The notes below the pieces were generated by a model. It was not told the DNA's origin. It saw nothing but the letters and a program-made list of their open reading frames with translations, and did not search any database. The position numbers and the translations under genes are program-made. Positions 38,635 through 48,906 of a DNA stretch of 64,000 nt are shown piece by piece (the first letter of the stretch is position 1; the number at the start of each line of letters is the position of its first letter). The DNA comes from Oceanicella sp. SM1341 (GTDB lineage: Bacteria > Pseudomonadota > Alphaproteobacteria > Rhodobacterales > Rhodobacteraceae), in assembly GCF_003448965.1 (NCBI RefSeq), contig NZ_QRGC01000005.1, positions 62,001 to 126,000 of the forward strand, read 5' to 3'.

Positions 38635-39414
38635 TCAGCGGGTGAGGAACGCGTCCACCGCGGCGATGAACTCCCGCGGCTTCTCCGCATGCAACCAGTG
38701 GCCGGCGCCCGCCAGCGTCTCGAACTCGGCGGCGGGGAACAGCGCGCGCACCGCCTCCTCGTGCTTTGGCCGCACGTAGGGCGATTTCTCGCCGTGCAGG
38801 AACAGCGCCGGGCCGTCGAAGCGCCCCTGCGTGCCCGGCCACTCGATCACCTCCTCCATCACCGCGTCGAGCGCGTCGAGGTTGAGCTTCCAGCGCGCGC
38901 CCTCCGGCGTCACCGCGAGGCTCTGCAGCAGGAAGGCGCGCATCGCAGGGTCGTCGATGTCGCGGGCGAGCTGCGCATCCGCCTCGCCCCGGGCGGTCAC
39001 CGCGCCGAGGTCCACCTTGCGCATCGCGGCGATGAACTCCGCGTGGCTGTGGCTGTAGGACACCGGCGCGATATCCGCGACGATGAGCTTGCGCAGCAGC
39101 GCCCCCTCGCGCAGCGCCAGCACCATCGCCGCCTTGCCGCCCATCGAGTGGCCCAGCAGGTCGGCCGTGCCGCCGCACAGCTCGCGGATCACCGCGGCGA
39201 TGTCGCCCGCCATGTCGTCGTAGCTGTGGCCGGGGGCGTGGAAACTGTCGCCGTGGTTGCGCTGGTCGACCACGACCACGCGGCGGGCGGCGGCGAGCTT
39301 GCGCGCGATCGCCCGCCAGTTCCGCGCCGAGCCGAAGAGCCCGTGCACGATCACCAGCGGCGGTGCGGTCTCCTCGCCCTCAGGCGCGTAGATGTCATGG
39401 TTGAGCAGGGTCAT
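38635..39414 (-). CDS. Alpha/beta-hydrolase (YbfF-like esterase)
   Basis: This 259-aa hydrolase has [13 protein letters not shown] (oxyanion region), the nucleophile elbow [12 protein letters not shown] (Ser at about 96), and [11 protein letters not shown] with the catalytic His near the end. The pattern resembles E. coli YbfF and related esterases. The substrate is unknown. It is monocistronic; a much longer open frame on this strand through the CpdB gene is a shadow. Confidence 0.85.
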   Translation of the reverse strand: MTLLNHDIYAPEGEETAPPLVIVHGLFGSARNWRAIARKLAAARRVVVVDQRNHGDSFHAPGHSYDDMAGDIAAVIRELCGGTADLLGHSMGGKAAMVLALREGALLRKLIVADIAPVSYSHSHAEFIAAMRKVDLGAVTARGEADAQLARDIDDPAMRAFLLQSLAVTPEGARWKLNLDALDAVMEEVIEWPGTQGRFDGPALFLHGEKSPYVRPKHEEAVRALFPAAEFETLAGAGHWLHAEKPREFIAAVDAFLTR

Positions 39415-39672
39415 GCGCGGGTCTCCTCGCCGGGTTGCGCCCGAAGGCTGTCCTCCCCGGGGATGTAGAGCAATTCGCCGCGCATTTGAAACCTGCACCG
39501 CGGCAGGGCGCGGGGGCGGCGCGAAAACCGTTGCGCGGGCGCCGGCACGGCGGCATCGTCGGGGCTGCGGCCGCCGCCGGGGGCAGGCCGCTGAAGGGCA
39601 CGCCCTGTCACACGCCTGCCCGAAAACCATCCTACGCAGGTCGCCCCGCCCGTTTGCGCAGAAGGATCCCCC

Positions 39673-41628
39673 ATGCTCGACCGCCGCTCCTTCCTCCTCG
39701 GTGCCGCCGCCGGCGGCGCGATGATCTCGCTCCACCCGTTCTCCGCCCGCGCCGCCGCCGGCCAGGCCCACCTGCGCGTGCTCTCGACCACCGACCTGCA
39801 CGTGCATGTCTACCCTTACGACTATTACGCCGACCGGCCGACCGACACCCACGGCCTCGCCCGCACCGCCGCCATCATCCGCGACATCCGCGCCGAATCG
39901 ACCAACTCGATCCTGGTCGACAACGGCGACTACCTGCAGGGCAACCCGATGGGCGACTACATCGCCTACGAGCGCGGCATGAAGGAGGGCGACCTGCACC
40001 CGGTCATCCAGGCGATGAACGTGCTGGGCTACGATTGCGGCACGCTGGGCAACCACGAGTTCAACTACGGCGTGGGCTTCCTCGACAAGGTGAACGCCGG
40101 CGCGAATTTCCCCGTGGTCTGCGCGAATTTCGCGAAAAGCCTCGGCGCCGCCCCGCGCGAGGACGCCCTGCACCTGAAGCCTTACGTGCTGCTCGACCGC
40201 GAGGTCACCGACGGCGCGGGCGAGACGCACCCGATCCGCATCGGGCTCATCGGCTTCGTGCCGCCGCAGATCCTGCAATGGGACCAGAAGCACCTCGAGG
40301 GGAAATTCGCCGCGCGCGACATCCTCGCCGCCGCCCGGGCCTGGGTGCCCGAGATGCGCGAGGCGGGGGCGGATATCGTCGTCGCCCTCTCGCATTCCGG
40401 CATCGACCCGCGCCCCGAGGCCGAGCACATGGAGAACGCCTCCTGGCACGTGGCGGGCGTGGAGGGCATCGACGCGGTGGTGACCGGGCACAGCCATCTC
40501 GTCTTCCCCGGCCCGAAGTTCGACGCCGCCGCCGGCATCGACCCGGAGAAGGGCACGCTGCAGGGCAAGCCCGCCACCATGGGCGGCTTCTGGGGCTCGC
40601 ACATGGGGCTCATCGACCTGATGCTGGAGCGCGACGGCGCGGGCTGGCGCGTGCTCTCCGCCGAGACCGGCGCGCGGCCGATCTACGAGCGGGTGGAGAA
40701 GGAGAACATCCCCCTCGTCGAGAGCGATGCGGCGGTGCTCGACGCCATCCGCCCCGAGCACGAGGCGACGCTCGCCTACATCCGCCGCCCGGTGGGCGAG
40801 ACCTCGGCGCCGCTGCATTCCTACTTCGCGCTGGTGGCGGACGACCCCTCGGTGCAGATCGTGAACCAGGCGCAGAGCGCCTATGTGGCCGAGATGATGC
40901 GCGGCACCGAGTGGGAAGGGCTCACCATCCTCTCTGCCGCCGCCCCCTTCAAGGCCGGCGGCCGCGGCGGCCCGGAGTATTACACCGACGTGGCGCCGGG
41001 GCCGGTGGCGATCAAGAACGTCTCCGACCTCTACCTCTACCCCAACACCATCCGCGCGGTGCTGATCGACGGCGCCACGGTGCGCGAATGGCTGGAGATG
41101 TCGGCCGGCATCTTCAACCAGGTGCCCGAGGGGGCGGAGGACGCGGTGCTGCTCAACCCCGGCTTCCCCTCCTACAATTTCGACGTGATCGACGGGGTGA
41201 GCTACGAGATCGACCTCACGCAGCCGCCGCGCTACACCGCGAAGGGCGAACTGGCAAACCCCGACACGCACCGCATCGTGAACCTGATGCGGGACGGCAA
41301 GCCCCTGGACGAAGGGCAGAAATTCGTCGTCGCCACCAACAATTACCGCGCGGGCGGCGGCGGCAATTTCCCCGGCTGCGACGGCTCGACCATCATCTTC
41401 GTCGGGCCCGACACCAACCGCGACGTGCTGGTGCGCTACATCGTGGAGAAGGGCACGGTGAACCCCTCGGCCGACGGCAACTGGCGCTTCGCCCCGGCGG
41501 GCGGCGCCACGGTGCTGTTCGAGAGCGGGCCGAAGGGGCGGGAGCATCTGGGGCAGGTGAAGGGAGTGGACATATCGGAGGCCGGCGAGGGCGCGGAGGG
41601 GTTCGCGCGCTACCGCATCACCCTCTGA
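39673..41628 (+). CDS. cpdB: 2',3'-cyclic-nucleotide 2'-phosphodiesterase/3'-nucleotidase
   Basis: This 651-aa periplasmic enzyme opens 2',3'-cyclic nucleotides and removes the 3' phosphate. A Tat-type signal begins [15 protein letters not shown]. The metallophosphatase domain shows [41 protein letters not shown] and [10 protein letters not shown]; the C-terminal nucleotidase domain has [13 protein letters not shown] for base stacking. Length is normal for CpdB. It is monocistronic and upstream of efp. Confidence 0.92.
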   Translation: MLDRRSFLLGAAAGGAMISLHPFSARAAAGQAHLRVLSTTDLHVHVYPYDYYADRPTDTHGLARTAAIIRDIRAESTNSILVDNGDYLQGNPMGDYIAYERGMKEGDLHPVIQAMNVLGYDCGTLGNHEFNYGVGFLDKVNAGANFPVVCANFAKSLGAAPREDALHLKPYVLLDREVTDGAGETHPIRIGLIGFVPPQILQWDQKHLEGKFAARDILAAARAWVPEMREAGADIVVALSHSGIDPRPEAEHMENASWHVAGVEGIDAVVTGHSHLVFPGPKFDAAAGIDPEKGTLQGKPATMGGFWGSHMGLIDLMLERDGAGWRVLSAETGARPIYERVEKENIPLVESDAAVLDAIRPEHEATLAYIRRPVGETSAPLHSYFALVADDPSVQIVNQAQSAYVAEMMRGTEWEGLTILSAAAPFKAGGRGGPEYYTDVAPGPVAIKNVSDLYLYPNTIRAVLIDGATVREWLEMSAGIFNQVPEGAEDAVLLNPGFPSYNFDVIDGVSYEIDLTQPPRYTAKGELANPDTHRIVNLMRDGKPLDEGQKFVVATNNYRAGGGGNFPGCDGSTIIFVGPDTNRDVLVRYIVEKGTVNPSADGNWRFAPAGGATVLFESGPKGREHLGQVKGVDISEAGEGAEGFARYRITL

Positions 41629-41819
41629 CCCCGGCGCGGGGGCCCGGCCGGGCGTCTTGCCCTCGGGGGCATCGAGCCCCGTCGGGCAAGGGCCGGCTGC
41701 CGCCGGCCGGCCCGGCCCCCCACGCGCCCTCCCGGCTTGCCAGAGCGCGGCGCCGCCGCTATAGGGACCGCGGACGATTGCGCGCCTTCCCGGCGCGGCT
41801 GCATTCTTTCGAGGAACCG

Positions 41820-42383
41820 ATGGCCAAGATCAACGGCAATGAAATCCGTCCCGGCAACACGCTGGAACATGATGGCGGCCTCTGGGTCGCGGTGAAGGTG
41901 AGCCACGTGAAGCCCGGCAAGGGCGGCGCATTCGCCCAGGTCGAGATGAAGAACCTGCGCAACGGCTCGAAGCTCAACGAGCGCTTCCGCTCCGCCGACA
42001 AGGTGGAACAGGTGCGCCTCGAGCAGAAGGACCAGCAGTTCCTCTTCGAGAGCGACGGCATGCTGACCTTCATGGACAGCGAGACCTTCGAGCAGATCGC
42101 CCTGCCGGCAGACCTGCTGGGCGACCGCCGCCCCTTCCTGCAGGACGGCATGACCGTGACCATCGAGTACTACGACGTGGAGGCGCTGAACGTCTCCCTG
42201 CCCGAGAAGGTGACCTGCACCGTCGAGGAGACGGAGCCGGTGGTGAAGGGCCAGACCGCGGCGAACAGCTTCAAGCCGGCCACGCTCGACAACGGCGTGC
42301 GCATCACCGTGCCGCCCTTCGTGGCGCAGGGCGAGCGGATCATCGTCAACACCGAGACCTTCGAGTACGTCGAGCGCGCCTGA
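41820..42383 (+). CDS. efp: Elongation factor P
   Basis: EF-P rescues ribosomes stalled at polyproline. The 187-aa protein has three OB-like domains; the tip loop is [10 protein letters not shown] with the modifiable Lys at position 34. The C-terminal signature region ends [18 protein letters not shown] clear terminator follows at 42411. Confidence 0.97.
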   Translation: MAKINGNEIRPGNTLEHDGGLWVAVKVSHVKPGKGGAFAQVEMKNLRNGSKLNERFRSADKVEQVRLEQKDQQFLFESDGMLTFMDSETFEQIALPADLLGDRRPFLQDGMTVTIEYYDVEALNVSLPEKVTCTVEETEPVVKGQTAANSFKPATLDNGVRITVPPFVAQGERIIVNTETFEYVERA

Positions 42384-42410
42384 GCCGCGCCCGGCCCCGT
42401 GACACAGCAG

Positions 42411-42433
42411 CCCCCGGCCCGGCCGGGGGTTTT
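42411..42433 (+). terminator. Rho-independent terminator after efp
   Basis: A 7-bp stem cccccgg/ccggggg (42411-42417 with 42423-42429) is followed by TTTT. It lies 28 nt after the efp stop. Confidence 0.85.
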
Positions 42434-42516
42434 GCGTTTCGCCCCTCCGGCGCTTGCGCGCGAACGCGCCCCGGTTGTATGCGGAACAGGACCCGACCCG
42501 GAAGGACCGAACACCC

Positions 42517-43302
42517 ATGAGCACCGCATCCCCGAATCTCAACGTGATGATCAAGGCGGCCCGCAAGGCGGCCCGCGGCCTGGTGCGCGATTTCGGCGAG
42601 GTGGAGAACCTGCAGGTCTCGATGAAATCCGCCGGCGACTTCGTGTCCCGCGCCGACATCAAGGCCGAGCAGGTGATCCGCGAGGAGCTGATGGAAGCCC
42701 GGCCGAACTACGGCTGGGTGGGCGAGGAAAGCGACGCCGTGACCGGCAAGGACCCCACGCGCCGCTGGATCGTCGACCCGCTGGACGGCACCTCGAACTT
42801 CCTGCACGGCCTGCCGCACTGGGCGATCTCCATCGCCCTGGAGCACAAGGGGGAGATCGTGGCCGGCGTGATCTACGATCCGATCAAGGACGAGATGTTC
42901 ACCGCCGAGAAGGGCTCCGGCGCCTGGCTCAACGACCGCCGCCTGCGGGTGAGCGGCCGGCGCGAGATGATCGGCTGCCTCTTCGCCACCGGCCTGCCCT
43001 TCGCCGGCAAGGGCGACCTGCCCGCCACCCTGCGCGACCTCGGCCGCCTGCTGCCGCAGTGCTCGGGCGTGCGCCGCATGGGCTCTGCCGCGCTCGACAT
43101 GGCCTATGTCGCCGCCGGCCGCTACGACGGCTACTGGGAGCGCTCGATCAACATCTGGGACATCGCCGCGGGCGTCGTGATCGTGCGCGAGGCGGGCGGT
43201 TTCCTCGGCGGCATGGGCGAGGCCGACATCCTGGAAGCCGGCTCCGTGCTCTGCGCCAACGAGCCGATGTACGCGCCCCTGCGCAAGCTGCTGGTGGACT
43301 GA
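42517..43302 (+). CDS. suhB: Inositol monophosphatase family protein
   Basis: This 261-aa Mg-dependent phosphatase has WVGEES (metal Glu), WIVDPLDGTSNFLHG (about residues 85-99) and WDIAAGVVIVREAGG near 210, the full set of motifs. Family members hydrolyse inositol-1-phosphate or act like SuhB in rRNA antitermination. The ATG at 42517 is preceded by a GGAAGGACC site. It is followed by a strong terminator. Confidence 0.92.
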   Translation: MSTASPNLNVMIKAARKAARGLVRDFGEVENLQVSMKSAGDFVSRADIKAEQVIREELMEARPNYGWVGEESDAVTGKDPTRRWIVDPLDGTSNFLHGLPHWAISIALEHKGEIVAGVIYDPIKDEMFTAEKGSGAWLNDRRLRVSGRREMIGCLFATGLPFAGKGDLPATLRDLGRLLPQCSGVRRMGSAALDMAYVAAGRYDGYWERSINIWDIAAGVVIVREAGGFLGGMGEADILEAGSVLCANEPMYAPLRKLLVD

Positions 43303-43330
43303 CCCCGGGGCCGCGGCCCGCGTATCCCGG

Positions 43331-43363
43331 ACGCCCCGCTCGCACCGCGACGCGGGGCGTTTT
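43331..43363 (+). terminator. Rho-independent terminator after suhB
   Basis: A perfect 9-bp stem acgccccgc/gcggggcgt (43331-43339 with 43352-43360) ends in TTTT. It lies 28 nt beyond the stop. Confidence 0.9.
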
Positions 43364-43396
43364 CGTGACAGGCGTCCGCGCGCCTCCGCGCCCCCC

Positions 43397-43912
43397 CTAC
43401 CGACGCCACGCCGTCATCAGCGGGCCGTCGGCGCCGAAGACCGGGTCCGTTGCGGGCAGCGGCACGCGGGCGATCAGCGCGGGGCCGTCGCCACGGTCTT
43501 CCGGGCGGCCGCGGCGGGTTTCGAAACGCTCCTGGCCCGGCGGGTAGGCGCCGCAGACCTCGAAATCCGGGCTGGAGGAGAGACGACAATGGCCGGTGCC
43601 GGCGGGCAGGATCAGCGTGTCGCCGGCGCTCACGGTGAAACGCTCGCCCGTCGGGCCTCCCAGCATCAACTCGGCCGTGCCGGCGGAGACGGACAGCGCC
43701 TCGTGCGCGTCCGGATGCCAGTGGTGGTAGTCGAACACCGTCCACACCCATCCGCCGCCCCAGCCGTTGGCCGCCAGGACGCGCTGCACCCCCGGCGCAC
43801 CGAGGCCCGGGTCCAGCGCGCCGCGCAGGATGACCACGGCCAGCCCGGGGTTGTTCGGGATCACGCCGTCATCGGCGAAATGCCGGGTGATCACCTCGCA
43901 GTTTCCACTCAT
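43397..43912 (-). CDS. Cupin domain-containing protein
   Basis: This 171-aa small protein has a cupin-like core: HHWHPDAHEALSVSAGTAEL (about residues 66-85) corresponds to cupin motif 1, with several His and a Glu, and GDTLILPAGTGHCRL to motif 2. It probably binds a metal; the substrate is unknown. The ATG at 43912 follows GGGAGGGCC. The upstream gap to ygfZ holds no gene. Confidence 0.8.
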   Translation of the reverse strand: MSGNCEVITRHFADDGVIPNNPGLAVVILRGALDPGLGAPGVQRVLAANGWGGGWVWTVFDYHHWHPDAHEALSVSAGTAELMLGGPTGERFTVSAGDTLILPAGTGHCRLSSSPDFEVCGAYPPGQERFETRRGRPEDRGDGPALIARVPLPATDPVFGADGPLMTAWRR

Positions 43913-44342
43913 CCCGCGGCCCTCCCATGTCCGATCTCTCTGCCGGCCGAACGCGCGGCTCGCGCCACGGTTCCGCCCGATCGGCCGAGCCGACCGGGGC
44001 GCCGGCGCGTGTCCGGTCGGCCGCGGTGCGGTGCCGACTGCCATCCGGTGCGCCTGCCGCAGACAGGAATTGCCCGCCGCGGGCTTCGGGCTTCGGGCTT
44101 CGGGGATGACGCGCCTCGCGCCTGTTCGCCCGGCGTCACGCGCGTCGCCCCTCCCGGTACAAGGCTGGCAGATGCGCGCGCGGCGTGTGTTCGCGCGCAT
44201 GGCCGGCAGGCCCGGCGGCTCACCCGGCCCGCGGGCGGCAGCGCCGTGCGCGCAGCGGGGTGCTTCGCTCCCCGAGGGCCGCGACCGGGCGCCTCGCCCG
44301 GGCGCCGCTCAATGCTCCGATGGCGGGCCCGCAAGCCGGCGT
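43913..44342. other. Gene-free gap between cupin and ygfZ genes
   Basis: These 430 nt show only a short 7-bp repeat (cttcggg three times, 44084-44104) and GC-driven open frames. It probably includes the cupin gene promoter and the ygfZ 3' end signals, neither of which is clear. Confidence 0.55.
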
Positions 44343-45170
44343 TCAGGCCTCGATGCGGCGCAACACCGCCTCGCCGGCACGCATCTCGCCCGTGGCCCGG
44401 TCGAGCCGCACCAGCGCCAGCGCCTCGCCGCCTGCGACAGAGCCGATGGTGCCGACAGACTTGCCGTCGGCATTGCTGATCTCGGCGCCCGGCGGCGGGG
44501 CAGTTCCTTCGACCGCGAGGCGCACGAGGCCACGGCGCAGCTCCGCCTTGTGCTTCATGCGCGCCGTCACCTCCTGGCCCACGTAGCAGCCCTTGCGGAA
44601 ATCGACCCCGTGCAGCCGCTCGAACCCGGCCTCGAGGATGAAGGTCTCGTCGCGGCGCAGCTCCGCCCCGGTGGCCGGCACGCCCAGCCGCACCCGCAGC
44701 GCCTCGTGCGCGGCGCGGGCCGCGGCATCCACGGGCAGGTCGAGCGCGGAGGCCGGCGCGTAGACCCGCAGGCCGAGCGCGGGCTCGCGCGGGTCGGTGA
44801 CGGCGAGCAGCCCCGCGGGCGGCGCGGCGCCCTGCGGCAGCAGCGCCACGCCGAGGCCCGAGTCGGCGATGGTCACGTCCCTGCGCAGCCGGTACATGGC
44901 GAGACGGCGGGCCAGCGCCTCCGCCCCCTCGGCATCGGTGTCGAGCAGCACATCCGCGCCGTCGGCCACCAGCAGGAAATCATGGAGAAACTTGCCCTGC
45001 GGGCTCAGCAGCGCCGCGTAGAGGGGCGCGCCCTCCCCCAGCCGGCGGACATCGTTGGTCACCAGCCCCTGCAACAGCTCGCGCGCATCCGGCCCCGAGA
45101 GGCGCAGGATGGCGCGTGTATCGTCGAAGAACCCACCCGTCGCGGTGGCCCCAAGCGGCTCGGTCGGCAT
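44343..45170 (-). CDS. ygfZ: YgfZ/GcvT-domain folate-binding protein
   Basis: This 275-aa protein has the GcvT fold and the YgfZ signature KGCYVGQEV (about residue 203). YgfZ helps maintain certain Fe-S enzymes with tetrahydrofolate. The N-terminal part has LRLSGPDARELLQGLVTNDV. The start at 45170 is chosen because GGAGG lies 8 nt upstream, inside a longer open frame with ATGs at 45185 and 45236. Confidence 0.92.
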   Translation of the reverse strand: MPTEPLGATATGGFFDDTRAILRLSGPDARELLQGLVTNDVRRLGEGAPLYAALLSPQGKFLHDFLLVADGADVLLDTDAEGAEALARRLAMYRLRRDVTIADSGLGVALLPQGAAPPAGLLAVTDPREPALGLRVYAPASALDLPVDAAARAAHEALRVRLGVPATGAELRRDETFILEAGFERLHGVDFRKGCYVGQEVTARMKHKAELRRGLVRLAVEGTAPPPGAEISNADGKSVGTIGSVAGGEALALVRLDRATGEMRAGEAVLRRIEA

Positions 45171-45261
45171 GATTACACCCTCCATCGGCAAACTCGAGTG
45201 TCGCGCAACCCGATCCGGACAGGTATAAATCCTCAACAGTCATGGCAAGGTATCGTCACGC

Positions 45262-45960
45262 ATGTCGGCTCCGATTTCGGTGATCATCCCCACGCAGGAC
45301 GAGGCGGCCAGCCTCGGGCCCTGCCTGCGCGCGCTCTACGACGGGCTCGGCGCCGGGCTGCTGCGCGAGCTGATCATCGCCGACGGCGGCTCCGGCGACG
45401 GGATCGAGGAACTGGCCGAGGAACTGGGCGCGCGGGTGGTGCATGCGCCGGGCGGGCGCGGCCACCAGCTCGCCGCCGCGGCGGCCGAGGCGCGCGGCGC
45501 CTGGCTGCTGGTGCTGCACCCGGGCAGCGTGCCCGGCCCCGGCTGGATCGAGGCGGTGAGCGGGCATATCCGCACCCGTCCGGGCAAGGCTGGCTGGTTC
45601 CGCCTGCGCTTCGATGCGCCCGGCCTCGCCCCCGCGCTGGTGGCCGGCTGGGCGAACTGGCGCTCGCGCGTGCTTGGCCTGCCGCTGGGCGACCAGGGCC
45701 TGCTGGTGCCGCGCGGCCTCTACGAGCGCGCCGGCGGCTACCCGGAGGCGGCGCGGTTCGAGGACGTGGCCCTGGCGCGCGCCCTCTCCGGCCAGCTGCT
45801 GCCCCTCGATGCCGAGGTGACCGCCGCGGCCGAACCCTACCGCGCGCAGGGCTGGTGGACCGGCGGGCTGCGGCACTGGCTGGGGCTCGCCGCCCACAGT
45901 CTCGGGACGCGGGCCGGAACGCCGCTCAGGCGCCTCGCCCGGGGCGGGCGCAATGGCTGA
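45262..45960 (+). CDS. Family 2 glycosyltransferase (TIGR04283-like)
   Basis: This 232-aa GT-A-fold enzyme starts SAPISVIIPTQDEAASLGP and has IIADGGSGDGIEEL. The DxD-like position reads LHPGS rather than the usual acidic pair, and RFEDVALARAL serves as the ED motif. Such proteins often pair with a DUF2064 protein, as here. The product is unknown. Confidence 0.82.
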   Translation: MSAPISVIIPTQDEAASLGPCLRALYDGLGAGLLRELIIADGGSGDGIEELAEELGARVVHAPGGRGHQLAAAAAEARGAWLLVLHPGSVPGPGWIEAVSGHIRTRPGKAGWFRLRFDAPGLAPALVAGWANWRSRVLGLPLGDQGLLVPRGLYERAGGYPEAARFEDVALARALSGQLLPLDAEVTAAAEPYRAQGWWTGGLRHWLGLAAHSLGTRAGTPLRRLARGGRNG

Positions 45961-46543
45961 CGGCCGCTGCCGGACGGTCCTGCTGCTCGGCACCCGGCCC
46001 GGGCTGGCACCGGCGCCCTCGACCGGCGCGCTGGAGCGGCCCCGCCTGTCCTTCCCGCTGGCCCGGTTGCGCGAGCGCGCGCTGCACCGGCGCCTCGCGC
46101 ATGACCGGCGCTGGAGCGTGCTCGACGCGAGCCGCTGCCCCGCGCCCCGTTCCTGCGCCGCCCCCGAGGGCGAGGCGCTGGCCCGGCTGCTGCGCGCCAC
46201 CCCGCCCGGGCCCGTGCTGCTGGTCGACAGCCGGGTGCCCGGCATCGGGCGCGCGCAGATCGCCGAGGCCTTCGCGGCCCTCACCCGGGCCGACGCGGTG
46301 TTCGGCCCCACACCGGAGGGCGGCTACTGGCTGATGGGCCTCGCCCGCGCCGGCCGGCCGGTGCCCGGAGCGCTGTTCCGCGACGTGCGCTGGCACAGCC
46401 GCCACGTGCTGGGCGACACGCTGGCCGGGCTGCAGGGCCAGCGCGTGGCCTTCGTCACCCCGCTCGACGAGCCTGCCCCTCCCGGCCCTCCGGCGGCGGA
46501 GGAGCCGCCGCGTCAGCCGGCCTTGAGGCTGGTGGTCACGTAG
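45953..46543 (+). CDS. DUF2064 (TIGR04282-like) family protein
   Basis: This 196-aa protein matches the DUF2064 pattern with [20 protein letters not shown] (about residue 110) and [10 protein letters not shown]. It overlaps the preceding GT2 gene by 8 nt. Its own 3' end overlaps the convergent ubiG by 31 nt. The pair may act together on a nucleotide sugar or polyprenyl carrier. Confidence 0.78.
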   Translation: MADGRCRTVLLLGTRPGLAPAPSTGALERPRLSFPLARLRERALHRRLAHDRRWSVLDASRCPAPRSCAAPEGEALARLLRATPPGPVLLVDSRVPGIGRAQIAEAFAALTRADAVFGPTPEGGYWLMGLARAGRPVPGALFRDVRWHSRHVLGDTLAGLQGQRVAFVTPLDEPAPPGPPAAEEPPRQPALRLVVT

Positions 46544-47250
46544 TTCACCGAGAGATCGCGCTGCGAGAGGCTCCAGCTCCAGCCCAGCGGGTTGAACACG
46601 AAGCCCGTGCGGTCCACCGGCTCCAGCCCCGCGGTGCGGATCAGTGCGAAGAGCTCGTCGGGCGTGATGAAGCGGTGCCACTCGTGCGTGCCCTTCGGCA
46701 GCCAGCGCATCACCCATTCCGCCCCCACGATGGCCATGGCGAAGCTCTTGGGATTGCGGTTGATGGTGGAGCAGATCATCATGCCGCCGGGGCGCAGCAG
46801 GGCGGCGCAGGCGTCGAGATAGGCCTGGGGGTCGGCCACGTGCTCGACCACTTCCATGTTCAGCACCACGTCGAACTGCTCGCCGGCGGCGGCCATCTCC
46901 TCGGCCGTGCCGGCGCGGTAGTCGATGTCGAGCCCGGACTGCTCGGCGTGGATGCGCGCCACGGGGATGTTGCGCTCCGCCGCGTCGACCCCGGTGACGG
47001 AGGCGCCGAGTCGGGCCATCGGCTCGCAGAGCAGCCCGCCGCCGCAGCCGATGTCGAGCAGGCGCAGCCCCTCGAAGGGCCTGGGCGCGGAAAGGTCGCG
47101 GCCGAATTCCGCCGCGATCTGGTCGGTGATGTAGCCCAGCCGGCAGGGGTTGAGCATGTGCAGGGGCTTGAACTTGCCCTTCGGGTCCCACCACTCCGCC
47201 GCCATGGCCTCGAACTTGGCGATTTCTGCGGTATCGACGGTTGTCTGCAT
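46513..47250 (-). CDS. ubiG: Ubiquinone biosynthesis O-methyltransferase
   Basis: UbiG performs both O-methylations in ubiquinone synthesis. The 245-aa protein has [20 protein letters not shown] at the N-terminus, SAM motif [17 protein letters not shown] (about residue 65), and EVVEHVADP. The start at 47250 has AGGAGAGAAAG upstream; the frame is open to 47337 without a better site. It diverges from pip across 68 nt. Confidence 0.95.
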   Translation of the reverse strand: MQTTVDTAEIAKFEAMAAEWWDPKGKFKPLHMLNPCRLGYITDQIAAEFGRDLSAPRPFEGLRLLDIGCGGGLLCEPMARLGASVTGVDAAERNIPVARIHAEQSGLDIDYRAGTAEEMAAAGEQFDVVLNMEVVEHVADPQAYLDACAALLRPGGMMICSTINRNPKSFAMAIVGAEWVMRWLPKGTHEWHRFITPDELFALIRTAGLEPVDRTGFVFNPLGWSWSLSQRDLSVNYVTTSLKAG

Positions 47251-47318
47251 CTTTCTCTCCTGCCGCGACTTCGGGAGTATGGATTTTCCCGCCGCCCGCG
47301 TTATGACATAGTGCAACC

Positions 47319-48299
47319 ATGCGCGAAAACGTGACACATGATGGCGCCGACCCGAGACGGGGTCTCTATCCGCCGCTCGAACCGTACCGGATGCACCTCT
47401 TCGAGATGCCCGGTGGCCACACGATCTATGTCGAAGAATGCGGCAATCCGAAAGGGGCGCCGGTGGTCATTCTCCATGGCGGGCCCGGCGGGGGCTGCAG
47501 CCCCGGGATGCGGCGCTTCTTCGACCCCGAGCATTACCGCATCATCCTGTTCGACCAGCGCGGCTGCGGGCGCTCGCGGCCGCACGCTTCCATCCAGGAA
47601 AACACCACCTGGCATCTCGTGGGCGACATCGAGCGCATCCGCGAGCGGCTGGAGATCGGCTCCTGGGCGGTGTTCGGCGGCTCCTGGGGCGCCACGCTCT
47701 CGCTGCTCTACGCCCAGAAGCACCCCGAGCGGGTGAAGGCGCTGGTGCTGCGCGGCGTGTTCCTGATGACGCAGCAGGAGCTCGACTGGTTCTACGGCGG
47801 CGCGGCCGGCGCCTTCTGGCCCGAACGCTGGGCCACCTTCCGCGACATGATCCCGGAGGAGGAACAGGGCGACCTGATCGCCGCCTACCACGCGCGCCTC
47901 TTCGGGCCGAGCCACGAGGAGCAGGTGCGTTTCGCCCGCGCCTGGGTGGCCTGGGAGAGCGGGCTCGCCGCCCTCGACCCCGGGCCGGTGGTGGGCCGCG
48001 GCGGGGCGGGCGAATACGCCCGCGCCTTCGCGCGGCTGGAGAATCATTACTTCGTGAACCGTGGTTTCCTCGAGGAAGACGGCCAGATCCTGCGCGACAT
48101 GCCGCTGATCGAGCAGATCCCCGGCTACATCGTGCAGGGCCGCTACGACCTGATCTGCCCGCCGCGCGCCGCCTGGGCGCTGCATCAGGCCTGGCCGGGC
48201 TCCGAGCTCTCCCTCGTGATGGCCGCCGGCCACGCGCTTTCCGAGCCTGGGATAACCGCCGAGCTGGTGAGCATCATGGACCGCCTGCGCGAGCGCTGA
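47319..48299 (+). CDS. pip: Proline iminopeptidase
   Basis: This 326-aa S33 peptidase removes N-terminal proline. It has [32 protein letters not shown], the elbow [11 protein letters not shown] (Ser at about 113), GRYDLICPP with the Asp and [10 protein letters not shown] with the His. All catalytic residues are in place. It is monocistronic; its 3' side runs into the 180-bp repeat array. Confidence 0.95.
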   Translation: MRENVTHDGADPRRGLYPPLEPYRMHLFEMPGGHTIYVEECGNPKGAPVVILHGGPGGGCSPGMRRFFDPEHYRIILFDQRGCGRSRPHASIQENTTWHLVGDIERIRERLEIGSWAVFGGSWGATLSLLYAQKHPERVKALVLRGVFLMTQQELDWFYGGAAGAFWPERWATFRDMIPEEEQGDLIAAYHARLFGPSHEEQVRFARAWVAWESGLAALDPGPVVGRGGAGEYARAFARLENHYFVNRGFLEEDGQILRDMPLIEQIPGYIVQGRYDLICPPRAAWALHQAWPGSELSLVMAAGHALSEPGITAELVSIMDRLRER

Positions 48300-48906
48300 G
48301 TCCCCCCCTCGCCGCAGGGCAGCGCCCGACCCTGGGTGGGCGCGGAAACACCTGTGGTAAGCGGTTTATCCCGAAAGCCCCGGACGATGGCTGTGCGGCG
48401 AGCGACATCGCCAAAGCGCCCTCCCGGGGGAGGGTCGGGCGCTGCCCGGGCTGGGCGCCCGGGCGGGTAGACACCAATGTCCCGCCCTCTCCGCAGGGCA
48501 GCGCCCGACCCTGGGTGGGCGCCACCACGCAGGTGGTCAGCGGTTTATCTCAAAGCCCCCGACGAGGGCTGTGCGGCGAGTGACATCGCCAGTGCGCCCT
48601 CCCGTGGGGAGGGTCGGGCGCTGCCCGGGCCAGGCGCCCGGGCCGGCAAGACGCCAATGTCCCGCCCTCTCCACAGGGCAGCGCCCGGCCCTGGGTGGGC
48701 GCCACCAAGTCGGTGGTCAGCGGTTTATCCCGAAAGCCCCGGACGATGGCTGTGCGGCGAGCCACATCGCCAAAGCGCCCTCCCGGGGGGAGGGTCGGGC
48801 GCGGCCCGGGCTGGGCGCCCGGGCAAGGGATGCCGATCGCCTGCGCCCCCCGATCCGAAGGCGCTGCCCGGGCCAGGCGCCCGGGCAGACAGGGGGATGG
48901 CAGCCG
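48300..48906. other. Repeat-array gap between convergent pip and TRAP genes
   Basis: This 607-nt gene-free gap is filled mostly by three copies of the 180-bp-period repeat (48307-48835) and a partial fourth end (48858-48888). Open frames in it are repeat-borne. Confidence 0.85.
48307..48835. repeat. Three-copy tandem array of the dispersed 150-bp element (copies B, C, D)
   Basis: The anchors gcagggcagcgcccg at 48314 and 48493 and its variant acagggcagcgcccgg at 48673 give a period of 179-180 nt. Each unit has 17-nt inverted ends (GGGCAGCGCCCGACCCT with agggtcgggcgctgccc), an interior with cggtttat, aaagccccgga(c)gatggctgtgcggcgag and catcgcca, then a linker ending caatgtcccgccctct. Units are about 85-90 % alike by eye. 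Copy A lies at 20562. Confidence 0.93.

Noticed and set aside
38635-41547. A 970-residue open frame on the minus strand
   Set aside because: Only its C-terminal 259 residues match a family (alpha/beta-hydrolase). The rest is the antisense of cpdB.
48307-48835. CRISPR array
   Set aside because: Units are contiguous 180-bp repeats with similar linkers, not short repeats with unique spacers, and no cas genes are present.
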